The notes: generated by a model from the letters alone, not told the origin. A stretch of DNA of 64,000 bases from Cherax quadricarinatus (GCF_038502225.1 NW_027195360.1:25001-89000), one strand, 5' to 3'. Positions 1 to 9,269 are shown, numbered from the stretch's first letter. Made by a program: numbers and translations.

Positions 1-792
1 GTGGGGAATGAGGCTTCTAGCAGTGAGGTGCAGTCTGTCTCTCACTGTGAGGAGGCTGTAGGTGGGGAGGTAGCAACGGGTACCAGCAGTGAGGTGCAGC
101 CCAGCACCTGCTACAAGTGGCGAGTTGTTCACAGTAATGGGAGGCGCATCAGAGTAAGGAAAGTTAAGAGTGAAGATCTGAAGGTAGGAAATCGCTTCTC
201 TGTTCTCCAGGATGAATGTACTTCAGTGGCCAGTGAAGGTAAGGGTACTACTGCCCCTGCTAATGAAGGTAAGCGCATTCTTGTGGTTGGTGACTCTCAG
301 GTAAGATATGTTGACCGTGCTTTTTGTAATAGGAATAAGAAGATGAGAGATAGAGTGTGCTTCCCTGGAGCTGGTGTTGGGGACATTGTCAACAGACTGG
401 ATAATATCATGTCAGGTAATGGGAACAAGCCCATTATCTGTCTCAGTGCTGGTGGAAATGATATTGGGAAGGGTAGGAGAGAAGAGCTGCTAGATAAGTA
501 CAGGTCAGCTATAGATTTCATTAAGTCTAAGGGAGGGATCCCAATCATATGTAGCATCTTGCCTAGAAGGGGAGTAGGAAATGAATGGTTGTCTAGGGCA
601 ATTGGTGTAAATTGCTGGCTAGACAGATACTGCAAGGAACTTGCAATCCCATTCATTGACAACTGGAACAACTTTTATGGCAAACATGATATGTATGCAA
701 GGGATGGGGTTCATCTCTCTGGGGCAGGGGTGGTAGCACTTGCAGACTCGATTGAGAAGGCCATTGGTGAAATGCCTATGATTTTAAACTGA
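1..792 (+). CDS. CR1 ORF1 protein with SGNH/GDSL esterase domain (may start upstream)
   Basis: The visible 263 residues contain a complete SGNH-hydrolase domain from about residue 91 to 255. Block I is VVGDSQ with the catalytic Ser at about 99, block II is PGAGVGD at 122-128, block III is GGND at 151-154, and block V is DGVHLSG with Asp235 and His238. All catalytic positions are present, which suggests an active fold. The first ~90 residues are basic and show no clear zinc finger. CR1 ORF1 proteins often carry such an esterase, thought to act in the retrotransposition particle through lipid or membrane contact. The window opens on GTG, so the true start may lie before it. The stop codon TGA at 790-792 shares its A with the ATG of ORF2. 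Confidence 0.85.
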   Translation: MGNEASSSEVQSVSHCEEAVGGEVATGTSSEVQPSTCYKWRVVHSNGRRIRVRKVKSEDLKVGNRFSVLQDECTSVASEGKGTTAPANEGKRILVVGDSQVRYVDRAFCNRNKKMRDRVCFPGAGVGDIVNRLDNIMSGNGNKPIICLSAGGNDIGKGRREELLDKYRSAIDFIKSKGGIPIICSILPRRGVGNEWLSRAIGVNCWLDRYCKELAIPFIDNWNNFYGKHDMYARDGVHLSGAGVVALADSIEKAIGEMPMILN

Positions 793-3737
793 TGGAAGAT
801 AGAGGTATGGGTGTGTGTGGGAAACAAGCAGGTTGCAACACTAGGGTTGGAAACAGTAAATGTATAAAAGGCATTCAGCATGAAGTTATAAATAAAGACA
901 ATAGAACAGGTCAGAAAACAAAGGGGGACAGCAGAGGGCAGCAAGGGACTAGCTCCCTTAAGGTTTACTATACTAATAGCAGGAGTGTTAGAAATAAGAT
1001 AGATGAGCTAAGATTAATTGCAAGTGCAGGAAACATAGATATTATTGCTATAACAGAGACCTGGCTCAATCTGAAAGATAGAGAGATGCCATCTGAATGT
1101 CACATACAAGGCTATAAATTATTCCACACTGACAGGGTCAACAGGAAAGGTGGTGGAGTAGCGATGTATGTCAGAGACAATTTAAATTGTTGTGTTAGAC
1201 AAGATATTAAATTAGAAGCGTCAGCCACTGAATCTGTTTGGTTACAGCTTCTCGAGGGCCGAGAAAAACTAATTTTGGGTGTGATTTACAGGGCCCCAAA
1301 TCTTGATAGGGAGTGCAGTAAACTTCTATGGGACGAAATTCGTAAGGCATCTACATACGAAAATGTTGTGCTAATGGGAGATTTCAACTATAGACAGATT
1401 GACTGGAGCAATTTGACAGGAAATTTAGAGTCGGGTGACTTTCTTGATACGATCCAGGATTGTTTTTTAAAACAGTTTGTGACAGAGCCAACTAGGGGAA
1501 ATAACCTCCTTGACTTGGTTCTTGCCAGTAGGGAAACACTAATTAATAATCTTGAGGTTAATGATGAGCTTGGGGAGAGTGATCACAAATCACTCAGTTT
1601 TAACATATCATGGAATTCCCCTAATAATGGCAATCAAGTCTCCGTCCCTGACTTTCGCTTGGCTGATTTCATAGGACTGAAAAATTACTTAGGTGGGCTG
1701 AACTGGAATGACCTGACTAGGGGTCAGGTAGGTGGTGATGGTTGCCGATATGATGCTTTCCAGGGCATAGTTCTAGCTGCTCAGTCAAATTATGTTCCAA
1801 ATAGGGAAATCAGATCAAACAAAAATGATCCTAAATGGATGAACAATAGATTAAAATATCTGATTGGTCAAAAGAGAGGCATATATAGGCAAATCAAAAG
1901 AGGAGAGGGGCAATTAAGAAATCGATATATTCAGTTAAAGAGAGAAATAAAAAAGGGAATTAGAAAAGCAAAAAGAGATTATGAGGTTAAAGTTGCAAGA
2001 GAATCGAAGACTAACCCAAAAGGATTCTTTCAGGTATACAGAAGTAAGATCAGGGACAAGATAGGCCCACTCAAAAGTTCCTCGGGTCAGCTCACTGACA
2101 GTGATAAGGAAATGTGTAGAATTTTTAACACATACTTCCTCTCAGTTTTTACACAGGAGGATACCAGTGATATTCCAGTAATGATAAATTATGTAGAACA
2201 GGACGATAATAAACTGTGCACTATTAGGGTCACAAGTGACATGGTCCTTAGGCAAATAGATAAATTAAAACCTAACAAATCCCCAGGCCCTGATGAACTG
2301 TATGCAAGGGTTCTAAAGGAATGTAAAGAGGAGCTTAGCACACCTTTGGCTAATCTTTTCAACATATCACTACAAACTGGCATGGTGCCAGATAAGTGGA
2401 AAATGGCAAATGTGATACCTATTTTCAAAACAGGTGACAGGTCCTTAGCTTCGAACTATAGACCAATAAGCCTAACCTCCATAGTAGGAAAATTTATGGA
2501 ATCAATAATTGCCGAGGCAGTTCGTAGCCACCTTGAAAAGCATAAATTAATCAACGAATCTCAGCATGGTTTTACAAAGGGACGTTCCTGCCTTACGAAT
2601 TTATTAACTTTTTTCACTAAGGTATTTGAGGAGGTAGATCGTGGTAACGAATATGATATTGTGTATATGGACTTCAGTAAGGCTTTTGACAGGGTCCCAC
2701 ATCAGAGACTATTGAGGAAAATTAAAGCACATGGAATAGGAGGAGAAATTTTTTCCTGGATAGAGGCATGGTTGACAAATAGGCAGCAGAGAGTTTGCAT
2801 AAATGGGGAGAAATCAGAGTGGGGAAGCGTCACGAGCGGTGTTCCACAGGGGTCAGTGTTGGGCCCCCTGCTGTTCACAATCTACATAAACGACATAGAT
2901 GAGGGCATAAAGAGCGACATCGGCAAGTTTGCCGATGACACCAAAATAGGCCGTCGAATTCATTCTGACGAGGACATTCGAGCACTCCAGGAAGATTTGA
3001 ATAGACTGATGCAGTGGTCGGAGAAGTGGCAGATGCAGTTTAATATAGACAAATGCAAAGTTCTAAATGTTGGACAGGACAATAACCATGCCACATATAA
3101 ACTAAATAATGTAGATCTTAATATTACGGATTGCGAAAAAGATTTAGGAGTTCTGGTTAGCAGTAATCTGAAACCAAGACAACAGTGCATAAGTGTTCGC
3201 AATAAAGCTAATAGAATCCTTGGCTTCATATCAAGAAGCATAAATAATAGGAGTCCTCAGGTTGTTCTTCAACTCTATACATCCTTGGTTAGGCCTCATT
3301 TAGATTATGCTGCACAGTTTTGGTCACCGTATTACAGAATGGATATAAATTCTCTGGAAAATGTACAAAGGAGGATGACAAAGATGATCCCATGTATCAG
3401 AAACCTTCCCTATGAGGATAGACTAAGGGCCCTGAAACTGCACTCTCTAGAAAGACGTAGAATTAGGGGGGATATGATTGAGGTTTATAAGTGGAAGACA
3501 GGAATAAATAAAGGGGATGTAAATAGTGTGCTGATAATATCTAGCCTAGACAGGACTCGCAGCAATGGTTTTAAGTTGGAAAAATTCAGATTCAGGAGGG
3601 ATATAGGAAAGTACTGGTTTGGTAATAGAGTTGTGGATGAGTGGAACAAACTCCCAAGTACCGTTATAGAGGCCAGAACGTTGTGTAGCTTTAAAAATAG
3701 GTTGGATAAATACATGAGTAGATGTGGGTGGGTGTGA
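792..3737 (+). CDS. CR1 ORF2: apurinic-like endonuclease and reverse transcriptase
   Basis: This 981-residue frame holds the enzymes of target-primed reverse transcription. The endonuclease runs from about 56 to 275: YTNSRSVRNKID at 60, the glutamate of AITETWL at 86-92, KGGGVAMYV at 119, MGDFNYRQIDW at 195 and the SDH motif at 263-265. The reverse transcriptase spans about 480-760, with KSPGPDEL at 496, YMDFSKAFDRVPH at 625, [11 protein letters not shown] at 682 and the catalytic FADD at 713-716. The C-terminal region (about 820-975) resembles other CR1/L2-type thumb regions, including RPHLDYAAQFWSP and LERRRIRGDMIEVYK. The start ATG overlaps the ORF1 stop (TGATG), so translation is probably coupled to ORF1 termination. 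No disabling change is visible. Confidence 0.92.
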   Translation: MEDRGMGVCGKQAGCNTRVGNSKCIKGIQHEVINKDNRTGQKTKGDSRGQQGTSSLKVYYTNSRSVRNKIDELRLIASAGNIDIIAITETWLNLKDREMPSECHIQGYKLFHTDRVNRKGGGVAMYVRDNLNCCVRQDIKLEASATESVWLQLLEGREKLILGVIYRAPNLDRECSKLLWDEIRKASTYENVVLMGDFNYRQIDWSNLTGNLESGDFLDTIQDCFLKQFVTEPTRGNNLLDLVLASRETLINNLEVNDELGESDHKSLSFNISWNSPNNGNQVSVPDFRLADFIGLKNYLGGLNWNDLTRGQVGGDGCRYDAFQGIVLAAQSNYVPNREIRSNKNDPKWMNNRLKYLIGQKRGIYRQIKRGEGQLRNRYIQLKREIKKGIRKAKRDYEVKVARESKTNPKGFFQVYRSKIRDKIGPLKSSSGQLTDSDKEMCRIFNTYFLSVFTQEDTSDIPVMINYVEQDDNKLCTIRVTSDMVLRQIDKLKPNKSPGPDELYARVLKECKEELSTPLANLFNISLQTGMVPDKWKMANVIPIFKTGDRSLASNYRPISLTSIVGKFMESIIAEAVRSHLEKHKLINESQHGFTKGRSCLTNLLTFFTKVFEEVDRGNEYDIVYMDFSKAFDRVPHQRLLRKIKAHGIGGEIFSWIEAWLTNRQQRVCINGEKSEWGSVTSGVPQGSVLGPLLFTIYINDIDEGIKSDIGKFADDTKIGRRIHSDEDIRALQEDLNRLMQWSEKWQMQFNIDKCKVLNVGQDNNHATYKLNNVDLNITDCEKDLGVLVSSNLKPRQQCISVRNKANRILGFISRSINNRSPQVVLQLYTSLVRPHLDYAAQFWSPYYRMDINSLENVQRRMTKMIPCIRNLPYEDRLRALKLHSLERRRIRGDMIEVYKWKTGINKGDVNSVLIISSLDRTRSNGFKLEKFRFRRDIGKYWFGNRVVDEWNKLPSTVIEARTLCSFKNRLDKYMSRCGWV

Positions 3738-3914
3738 GTTAGACCTGATAGCTTGTGCTAACGGGTCGGTTGCCGTGTTCCTCCCTTGAGTCAATGTGAC
3801 CTGACCTGACTAGGTTGGGTGCATTGGCTTAAGCCGGTAGGGACTTGGACCTGCCTCGCATGGGCCAGTAGGCCTTCTGCAGTGTTCCTTCGTTCTTATG
3901 TTCTTATGTTCTTA
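3738..3914 (+). other. CR1 3' UTR with terminal (TTCTTATG)n
   Basis: This 177-bp tail follows the ORF2 stop and ends in the octamer repeat. It contains GGGCCAGTAGGCCTTCTGC, which recurs in diverged form on the minus strand at 63884-64000, marking a second copy of the same family. In CR1 elements the 3' end hairpin and repeat are recognised by the element's reverse transcriptase; that role is inferred here. Confidence 0.8.
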
Positions 3915-4351
3915 ACAAGGCTAGTCCCAGAGCTCAAGGGAATGTCGTACGAGGAAAGGTTAAGGGAAATCGGACTGACGACACTGGAGGACAGAAGGGT
4001 CAGGGGAGACATGATAACGACATACAAGATACTGCGGGGAATAGACAAGGTGGACAGAGATAGGATGTTCCAGAGAGGGGACACAGGGACAAGGGGTCAC
4101 AACTGGAAGCTGAAGACTCAGACGAGTCACAGGGACGTTAGGAAGTATTTCTTCAGTCATAGAGTTGTAAGCAAGTGGAATAGCCTAGCAAGTGAAGTAG
4201 TGGAGGCAGGAACCATACATAGTTTTAAGAAGAGGTATGACAAAGCTCAGGAAGCAGAGAGAGAGAGGATCCAGTAGCGATCAGTGAAGAGGCGGGGCCA
4301 GGAGCTGAGTCTCGACCCCTGCAACCACAATTAGGTGAGTACAATTAGGTG

Positions 4352-4355
<4 letters not shown>
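3915..4355 (+). mobile_element. Family B LINE copy A, 3' part (ORF2 C-terminus and tail)
   Basis: The reading frame from 3915 to 4277 encodes the last ~120 residues of family B ORF2 (TRLVPELKGMSYEERLREIG and onward). The stop is followed by the 78-bp 3' UTR and a doubled 14-bp tail containing TTAGGTGAGT. By eye it differs from 8705-9146 at about two positions in roughly 440 bp, so copies A and B are nearly the same age. Its upstream part is displaced by the CR1 insertion and lies off the window. The ATG-initiated frame that begins in the CR1 tail at 3819 is therefore a chimera of two elements and not a gene. Confidence 0.85.
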
Positions 4356-4394
<39 letters not shown>

Positions 4395-4433
4395 CACACA
4401 CACACACCACACACACACCACACACACACGCAC

Positions 4434-4510
<77 letters not shown>

Positions 4511-4574
4511 TACACACACACACATACACACACACACATACACACACACACATACACACACACACACATACACA

Positions 4575-4609
<35 letters not shown>

Positions 4610-4646
4610 CACACACACCACACACACCACACACACCACACACACA

Positions 4647-4677
<31 letters not shown>

Positions 4678-4704
4678 CCACACACACACGCACACACGCA
4701 CACG

Positions 4705-4745
<41 letters not shown>

Positions 4746-4751
4746 GCACAT

Positions 4752-4789
<38 letters not shown>
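4356..4789. repeat. (AC)n microsatellite, interrupted
   Basis: About 430 bp of AC dinucleotides with scattered CC, CG and AT interruptions follow directly on the tail of copy A and precede the leader of copy B. The frames of histidine/threonine or cysteine/valine read through it are products of the repeat. Confidence 0.97.
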
Positions 4790-4792
<3 letters not shown>

Positions 4793-5091
4793 CCACCACT
4801 TGACACAAACACTAGACACAAACACGTACCACCCCTTCCCTAACCACCTCACCTTAGCCACCATCCCTCCCCCAAACCACCTAACCCCTCCCCAAACCGT
4901 CTACCCCCCGCCCAACAACCTCCCTCCAATAACCATCCTCCCCCTCCCCCATAACCATCCATCCCCTCTCTCCCCCAAACCATCTAACTCCCTCCCCCAA
5001 CTATCTCTACCCCTCCAATAACCATCCTCCCCTTCCCCCACAACCATCCATCCCCTCTCCTAACCATCTATTCCCCTCCCCCCTAACCAGG
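4790..5091 (+). other. C-rich degenerate leader, possible 5' UTR of copy B
   Basis: This stretch is built of loosely repeated blocks such as AACCATCCTCCCC and CCCCAAACCA, with almost no G. It lies exactly between (AC)n and the ORF1 start of copy B. If copy B is full length, this is its 5' UTR inserted into (AC)n. It could also be independent low-complexity DNA. Confidence 0.45.
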
Positions 5092-6120
5092 ATGAGGACA
5101 AGGGGTTCCAAGGACGAATCTGAGAGGGAGGAATGGGAGATAGAGCTCAAAAAAAGGGAGGGAGACTGGGGAAGGAGACTAGATGAGCTGGAAAGGAAGA
5201 TGGAAGAGAGGTTAGCAGCAGAATGCAGAAGGTGGAAGCAACAGGCCACAGAAGCAGAAATCAAGATAGAGAGATTAGAAGAGGAGCTGAGACATCTGAA
5301 ACAGCACAGAGACAAAGATATTACAGAAGTAGCATCGGCAATGGCTAAATTAAACACAGACAACAGGTCTGAAGGAAGCATGGAAACTAAACTATATGCA
5401 GAGGTCCTGTCAAACCCACATGGGGCCAAAACAAAGACAGGGAGCACACTAGGACAGAAAGAGAGGTTGGAAGACATCGAAGGAACTAGGACATGTGCAA
5501 GGACCTTACCAGATACCTGTGTGGGCCAGGAGCAGGTGAGCAGGAAGGATAAACCAAGAAGCATAGGGGCCATAACGAGGGAAGGGACTGAAGGAAGGAA
5601 CACTCCACGGGAAGGAACTAAAACACATCAGAGGATGCAATGGGAGTCACAGTGGGAGGTGGAAAGGGAGAGATCCGTGTTTGTCTATGGGCTAGACGAA
5701 GCTAAAGGGGAAACTTATGATGAAAGAAAGCAGGAGGAGAAAAAAGCGATTGAAGACATCATGAAGGTGATAGGCGAGGGGGACATGACCCAGGTGGCAA
5801 ATTTTCGGAGAATTGGGTGGTTCACAAAGAAAAGGAATCGGCCTCTCAAAGTAATTTTCAAGGCAGAATCAACCCGAACCATGATCCTGCAGGAGAAAGC
5901 ACGGCTGAGAGGCAAGCAGGAGTTCCGGAGTGTGTACCTCGACCGAGACAGAACACAGGACGAAAGGAAGACAATGAAAGAGAGAGTTCAAAAACGAAAG
6001 GAGAAATGGGAGGAAATGAAAAAGGAGAGCAGAATGACCCAGGATCAAATGGAAGGACAAGCGCACCCCCCAGAAACACCTGCAGAAGGACTCCAGCCAC
6101 GACACCCCCAAGGCAACTGA
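5092..6120 (+). CDS. Family B ORF1: coiled-coil, RRM-like RNA-binding protein
   Basis: The 342-residue product begins with a strongly charged helix (about 8-78, rich in E, K, R and L at coiled-coil spacing). A low-complexity linker follows to about 190, then a basic domain from about 193 to 310 that opens with SVFVYGLDEAKGETYDERK. A hydrophobic beta strand, alternating basic helices and VYLDRDRTQDER recall the RRM/CTD layout of L1-type ORF1 proteins, which bind the element RNA as chaperones. The match to that fold is inferred from pattern. The last ~100 codons overlap ORF2 in another frame. The same domain, with YSKGRKRPIKLILR, occurs in copy C. Confidence 0.78.
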   Translation: MRTRGSKDESEREEWEIELKKREGDWGRRLDELERKMEERLAAECRRWKQQATEAEIKIERLEEELRHLKQHRDKDITEVASAMAKLNTDNRSEGSMETKLYAEVLSNPHGAKTKTGSTLGQKERLEDIEGTRTCARTLPDTCVGQEQVSRKDKPRSIGAITREGTEGRNTPREGTKTHQRMQWESQWEVERERSVFVYGLDEAKGETYDERKQEEKKAIEDIMKVIGEGDMTQVANFRRIGWFTKKRNRPLKVIFKAESTRTMILQEKARLRGKQEFRSVYLDRDRTQDERKTMKERVQKRKEKWEEMKKESRMTQDQMEGQAHPPETPAEGLQPRHPQGN

Positions 6121-9068
6121 ACAATCCAAACCAACCATCACACACCGATCCCTCTGTTTCCACCCCCCGCACCACAGTTACAGTATTAGAACAGAAGTTG
6201 AAGGTTTGGTACACAAATGCAGATGGATTAACGAATAAACATGAGGAATGGCAAGAAAGAATCAATGAGAAGTCCCCAGACATCATAGCAGTTACAGAAA
6301 CAAAACTCATGGAGACAATAACAGATGCAATCTTCCCACCAGGATACCAGATCATGAGGAAAGATAGAAGGGGCAGGGGGGGAGGTGGGGTTGCTCTGCT
6401 CGTAAAAAACAGATGGAAATTCGAGAAAATGGAAGGAATAGATGAGACGGGAGAAAGAGACTACATAGCAGGTACACTTCAGTCTGGGGAACACAAAGTG
6501 GTCATTGCAGTGATGTATAATCCACCACAGAACTGCAGGAGGCCAAGAGAGGAATATGAAGAGAGCAACAGAGCAATGGTGGACACACTTGCTGAGGTGG
6601 CAAGAAGAGCTCACTCCAGCAGAGCAAAGTTGCTGGTTATGGGGGATTTCAACCACAGGGAGATTGACTGGGAAAACCTGGAGCCACATGGGGGTCCCGA
6701 AACATGGAGAGCCAGGATGTTGGACGTGGTGCTGGAAAACCTCATGCACCAACATGTTAAGGACACTACCAGAGTGAGAGGGGAGGATGAACCAGCAAGA
6801 TTGGACCTTGTGTTCACCCTGGGCAGCTCAGACATTGAGGACATCAAGTATGAGAGTCCCCTAGGAGCTAGCGACCACGTGGTTCTGTGCTTTGAATACA
6901 TAGTAGAGCTGCAAGTGGAGAGAATAACAGGAGTAGAATGGGAAAAGCCTGACTATAAAAGAGGGGACTACATAGGGTTGAAGAACTTCCTGCGGGAGGT
7001 CCAGTGGGACAGAGAACTGGCAGGAAAGCCAGTAAATGAAATGATGGAATATGTAGCAACAAAATGCAAGGAGACAGTGGAAAGGTTCATTCCCAAGGGC
7101 AACAGTAACAACGGGAAGACCAGAACAAGCCCCTGGTTCACCCGACGGTGTAAGGAGGCAAAAACAAAGTGCAATAGAGAATGGAAAAAGTACAGAAGGC
7201 AGAGAACACACGAAAATAGGGAGATCAGTCGCAGAGCCAGGAATGAGTACGCACAGGTAAGGAGGGAGGCCCAGCGACAGTATGAAAATGACATAGCATC
7301 GAGAATCAAGACAGACCCGAAACTGTTGTATAGCCACATCAGGAGGAAGACAACAGTCAAAGACCAGGTGATCAGATTAAGGACAGAAGGTGGAGAACTC
7401 ACAAGAAATGATCAGGAGGTATGTGAGGAGCTGAACAGGAGATTTAAGGAAGTTTTTACAGTAGAGACAGGAAGGGCTGTGGGAAGACAGAACAGAAGGG
7501 AACATCAAGAGGGAATATACCAACAAGTGTTGGATGACATACGAACAACTGAGGAGGAGGTGAAGAAGCTCTTAAGTGACCTTGACACCTCAAAGGCGAT
7601 GGGACCGGACAACATCTCCCCATGGGTCCTTAGAGAAGGAGCAGAGATGCTGTGTGTGCCTCTAACCACAATCTTCAACACATCCCTTGAAACTGGGCAA
7701 CTACCTGAGAAATGGAAGACAGCTAATGTAGTCCCCATATTTAAGAAAGGAAACAGAAACGAGGCACTAAACTACAGACCTGTGTCTCTGACATGTATTG
7801 TGTGCAAAGTCATGGAGAAGATTATCAGGAGGAGAGTGGTCGAACACCTGGAAAGGAACAAGATTGTAAATGAAAACCAGCATGGGTTCATGGAAGGCAA
7901 ATCTTGTATCACAAACCTCCTGGAGTTTTATGACAAGGTAACAGAAGTAAGACATGAGAGAGAGGGTTGGGTAGATTGCGTTTTCCTAGACTGCAGGAAG
8001 GCCTTTGACACAGTTCCCCACAAGAGATTAGTGCAGAAGCTGGAGGATCAGGCACACGTAAAAGGAAGGGCACTGCAATGGATAAGGGAATACCTGACAG
8101 GGAGGCAGCAACGAGTCATGGTACGTGAAGAGGTATCACAGTGGGCGCCTGTTACGAGCGGGGTCCCACAGGGGTCAGTTCTAGGACCAGTGCTATTTTT
8201 GATATATGTGAACGACATGATGGAAGGAATAGACTCTGAAGTGTCCCTGTTCGCAGATGACATGAAGTTGATGAGAAGAATTAAATCGGACGAGGATGAG
8301 GCAGGACTGCAAAGAGACCTGGAGAGGCTGGACATGTGGTCCAGTAACTGGCTTCTCGAATTCAATCCAGCCAAATGCAAAGTCATGAAGATTGAGGAGG
8401 GGCAAAGAAGACCGCAGACAGAGTATAGGCTAGGTGGACAAAGACTACAGACCTCACTCAGGGAGAAAGACCTTGGGGTGACCATAACACCGAGCACATC
8501 ACCGGAGGCACACATCAACCAAATAACCGCTGCAGCATACGGGCGCCTGGCAAACCTGAGAATAGCGTTCCGATACCTTAATAAGGAATCGTTCAAGATA
8601 CTGTACACTGTGTATGTTAGGCCCATACTGGAGTATGCAGCACCAGTCTGGAACCCACACCTGGTCAAGCACGTCAAGAAGTTAGAGAAAGTACAAAGGT
8701 TTGCAACAAGGCTAGTCCCAGAGCTCAAGGGAATGTCGTACGAGGAAAGGTTAAGGGAAATCGGACTGACGACACTGGAGGACAGAAGGGTCAGGGGAGA
8801 CATGATAACGACATACAAGATACTGCGGGGAATAGACAAGGTGGACAGAGATAGGATGTTCCAGAGAGGGGACACAGGGACAAGGGGTCACAACTGGAAG
8901 CTGAAGACTCAGACGAGTCACAGGGACGTTAGGAAGTATTTCTTCAGTCATAGAGTTGTCAGCAAGTGGAATAGCCTAGCAAGTGAAGTAGTGGAGGCAG
9001 GAACCATACATAGTTTTAAGAAGAGGTATGACAAAGCTCAGGAAGCAGAGAGAGAGAGGATCCAGTAG
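5817..9068 (+). CDS. Family B ORF2: endonuclease and reverse transcriptase
   Basis: The open frame is 1083 codons, but recognisable protein starts near residue 127 (LEQKLKVWYTNADGL, about 6195). The first ATG at 5817 is probably not the natural start, because it lies deep inside ORF1. Endonuclease motifs include ITETKL-like AVTETKL at 158, GRGGGGVALLV at 187, MGDFNHREIDW at 275 and SDH at 352. Reverse transcriptase motifs include SKAMGPDNI at 592, FLDCRKAFDTVPH at 723, [11 protein letters not shown] at 781 and FADD at 812-815. The C-terminus carries VRPILEYAAPVWNPH and ITTYKILRGIDK. The frame lies at -1 relative to ORF1, so a ribosomal frameshift or reinitiation could link them. No stop or frameshift is seen. 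Confidence 0.88.
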   Translation: MVHKEKESASQSNFQGRINPNHDPAGESTAERQAGVPECVPRPRQNTGRKEDNERESSKTKGEMGGNEKGEQNDPGSNGRTSAPPRNTCRRTPATTPPRQLNNPNQPSHTDPSVSTPRTTVTVLEQKLKVWYTNADGLTNKHEEWQERINEKSPDIIAVTETKLMETITDAIFPPGYQIMRKDRRGRGGGGVALLVKNRWKFEKMEGIDETGERDYIAGTLQSGEHKVVIAVMYNPPQNCRRPREEYEESNRAMVDTLAEVARRAHSSRAKLLVMGDFNHREIDWENLEPHGGPETWRARMLDVVLENLMHQHVKDTTRVRGEDEPARLDLVFTLGSSDIEDIKYESPLGASDHVVLCFEYIVELQVERITGVEWEKPDYKRGDYIGLKNFLREVQWDRELAGKPVNEMMEYVATKCKETVERFIPKGNSNNGKTRTSPWFTRRCKEAKTKCNREWKKYRRQRTHENREISRRARNEYAQVRREAQRQYENDIASRIKTDPKLLYSHIRRKTTVKDQVIRLRTEGGELTRNDQEVCEELNRRFKEVFTVETGRAVGRQNRREHQEGIYQQVLDDIRTTEEEVKKLLSDLDTSKAMGPDNISPWVLREGAEMLCVPLTTIFNTSLETGQLPEKWKTANVVPIFKKGNRNEALNYRPVSLTCIVCKVMEKIIRRRVVEHLERNKIVNENQHGFMEGKSCITNLLEFYDKVTEVRHEREGWVDCVFLDCRKAFDTVPHKRLVQKLEDQAHVKGRALQWIREYLTGRQQRVMVREEVSQWAPVTSGVPQGSVLGPVLFLIYVNDMMEGIDSEVSLFADDMKLMRRIKSDEDEAGLQRDLERLDMWSSNWLLEFNPAKCKVMKIEEGQRRPQTEYRLGGQRLQTSLREKDLGVTITPSTSPEAHINQITAAAYGRLANLRIAFRYLNKESFKILYTVYVRPILEYAAPVWNPHLVKHVKKLEKVQRFATRLVPELKGMSYEERLREIGLTTLEDRRVRGDMITTYKILRGIDKVDRDRMFQRGDTGTRGHNWKLKTQTSHRDVRKYFFSHRVVSKWNSLASEVVEAGTIHSFKKRYDKAQEAERERIQ

Positions 9069-9142
9069 CGATCAGTGAAGAGGCAGGGCCAGGAGCTGAG
9101 TCTCGACCCCTGCAACCACAATTAGGTGAGTACAATTAGGTG

Positions 9143-9146
<4 letters not shown>

Positions 9147-9186
<40 letters not shown>

Positions 9187-9269
9187 CACGCGCACACACG
9201 CACACACACACACGCACACACACGCACACACACACACACGCACACACACGCACACACGCACACACACAC
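9147..9269. repeat. (AC)n microsatellite at the 3' end of copy B
   Basis: About 120 bp of AC with a few CG steps begins immediately after the last TGAGTA of the LINE tail. Confidence 0.96.

Larger units (their letters stand above)
1..3914 (+). mobile_element. CR1-group non-LTR retrotransposon, 5' end beyond the window
   Basis: Two ORFs overlap by one base and are followed by a short 3' UTR that ends in 8-bp tandem repeats (TTCTTATG twice plus TTCTTA, 3893-3914). An esterase-type ORF1, an apurinic-like endonuclease plus reverse transcriptase ORF2, and an octamer-repeat 3' end instead of poly(A) are together the known hallmarks of the CR1 clade. No frameshift or stop interrupts either ORF, so this copy is young. 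The base after the octamers (3915) resumes inside another LINE family, so the element sits within an older insertion. Its left half and 5' UTR lie outside the window. Confidence 0.88.
5092..9146 (+). mobile_element. Family B LINE copy B, apparently full length
   Basis: The copy contains ORF1, a 304-bp overlap, ORF2, a 78-bp 3' UTR and a doubled 14-bp tail (TTAGGTGAGT core). It lies between the (AC)n tracts at 4356-4789 and 9147-9269. Both ORFs are uninterrupted. ORF1 has a coiled coil plus an RRM-like region and no CCHC knuckles. ORF2 resembles the CR1/L2/Daphne group in its C-terminal half. The clade is inferred from motifs only; a reverse transcriptase phylogeny would settle it. It is the best reference copy in the window for the other fragments. 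Confidence 0.88.

Noticed and set aside
297..671. Minus-strand frames across the LINE ORFs
   Set aside because: Shadow frames of the coding strand without any domain.
3819..4277. A 152-residue gene joining the CR1 tail to LINE protein
   Set aside because: It crosses the insertion boundary at 3914/3915; its N-terminal part is CR1 3' UTR read by chance.
4281..4864. Long His/Thr or Cys/Val reading frames on both strands
   Set aside because: They are translations of (AC)n and have no other content.
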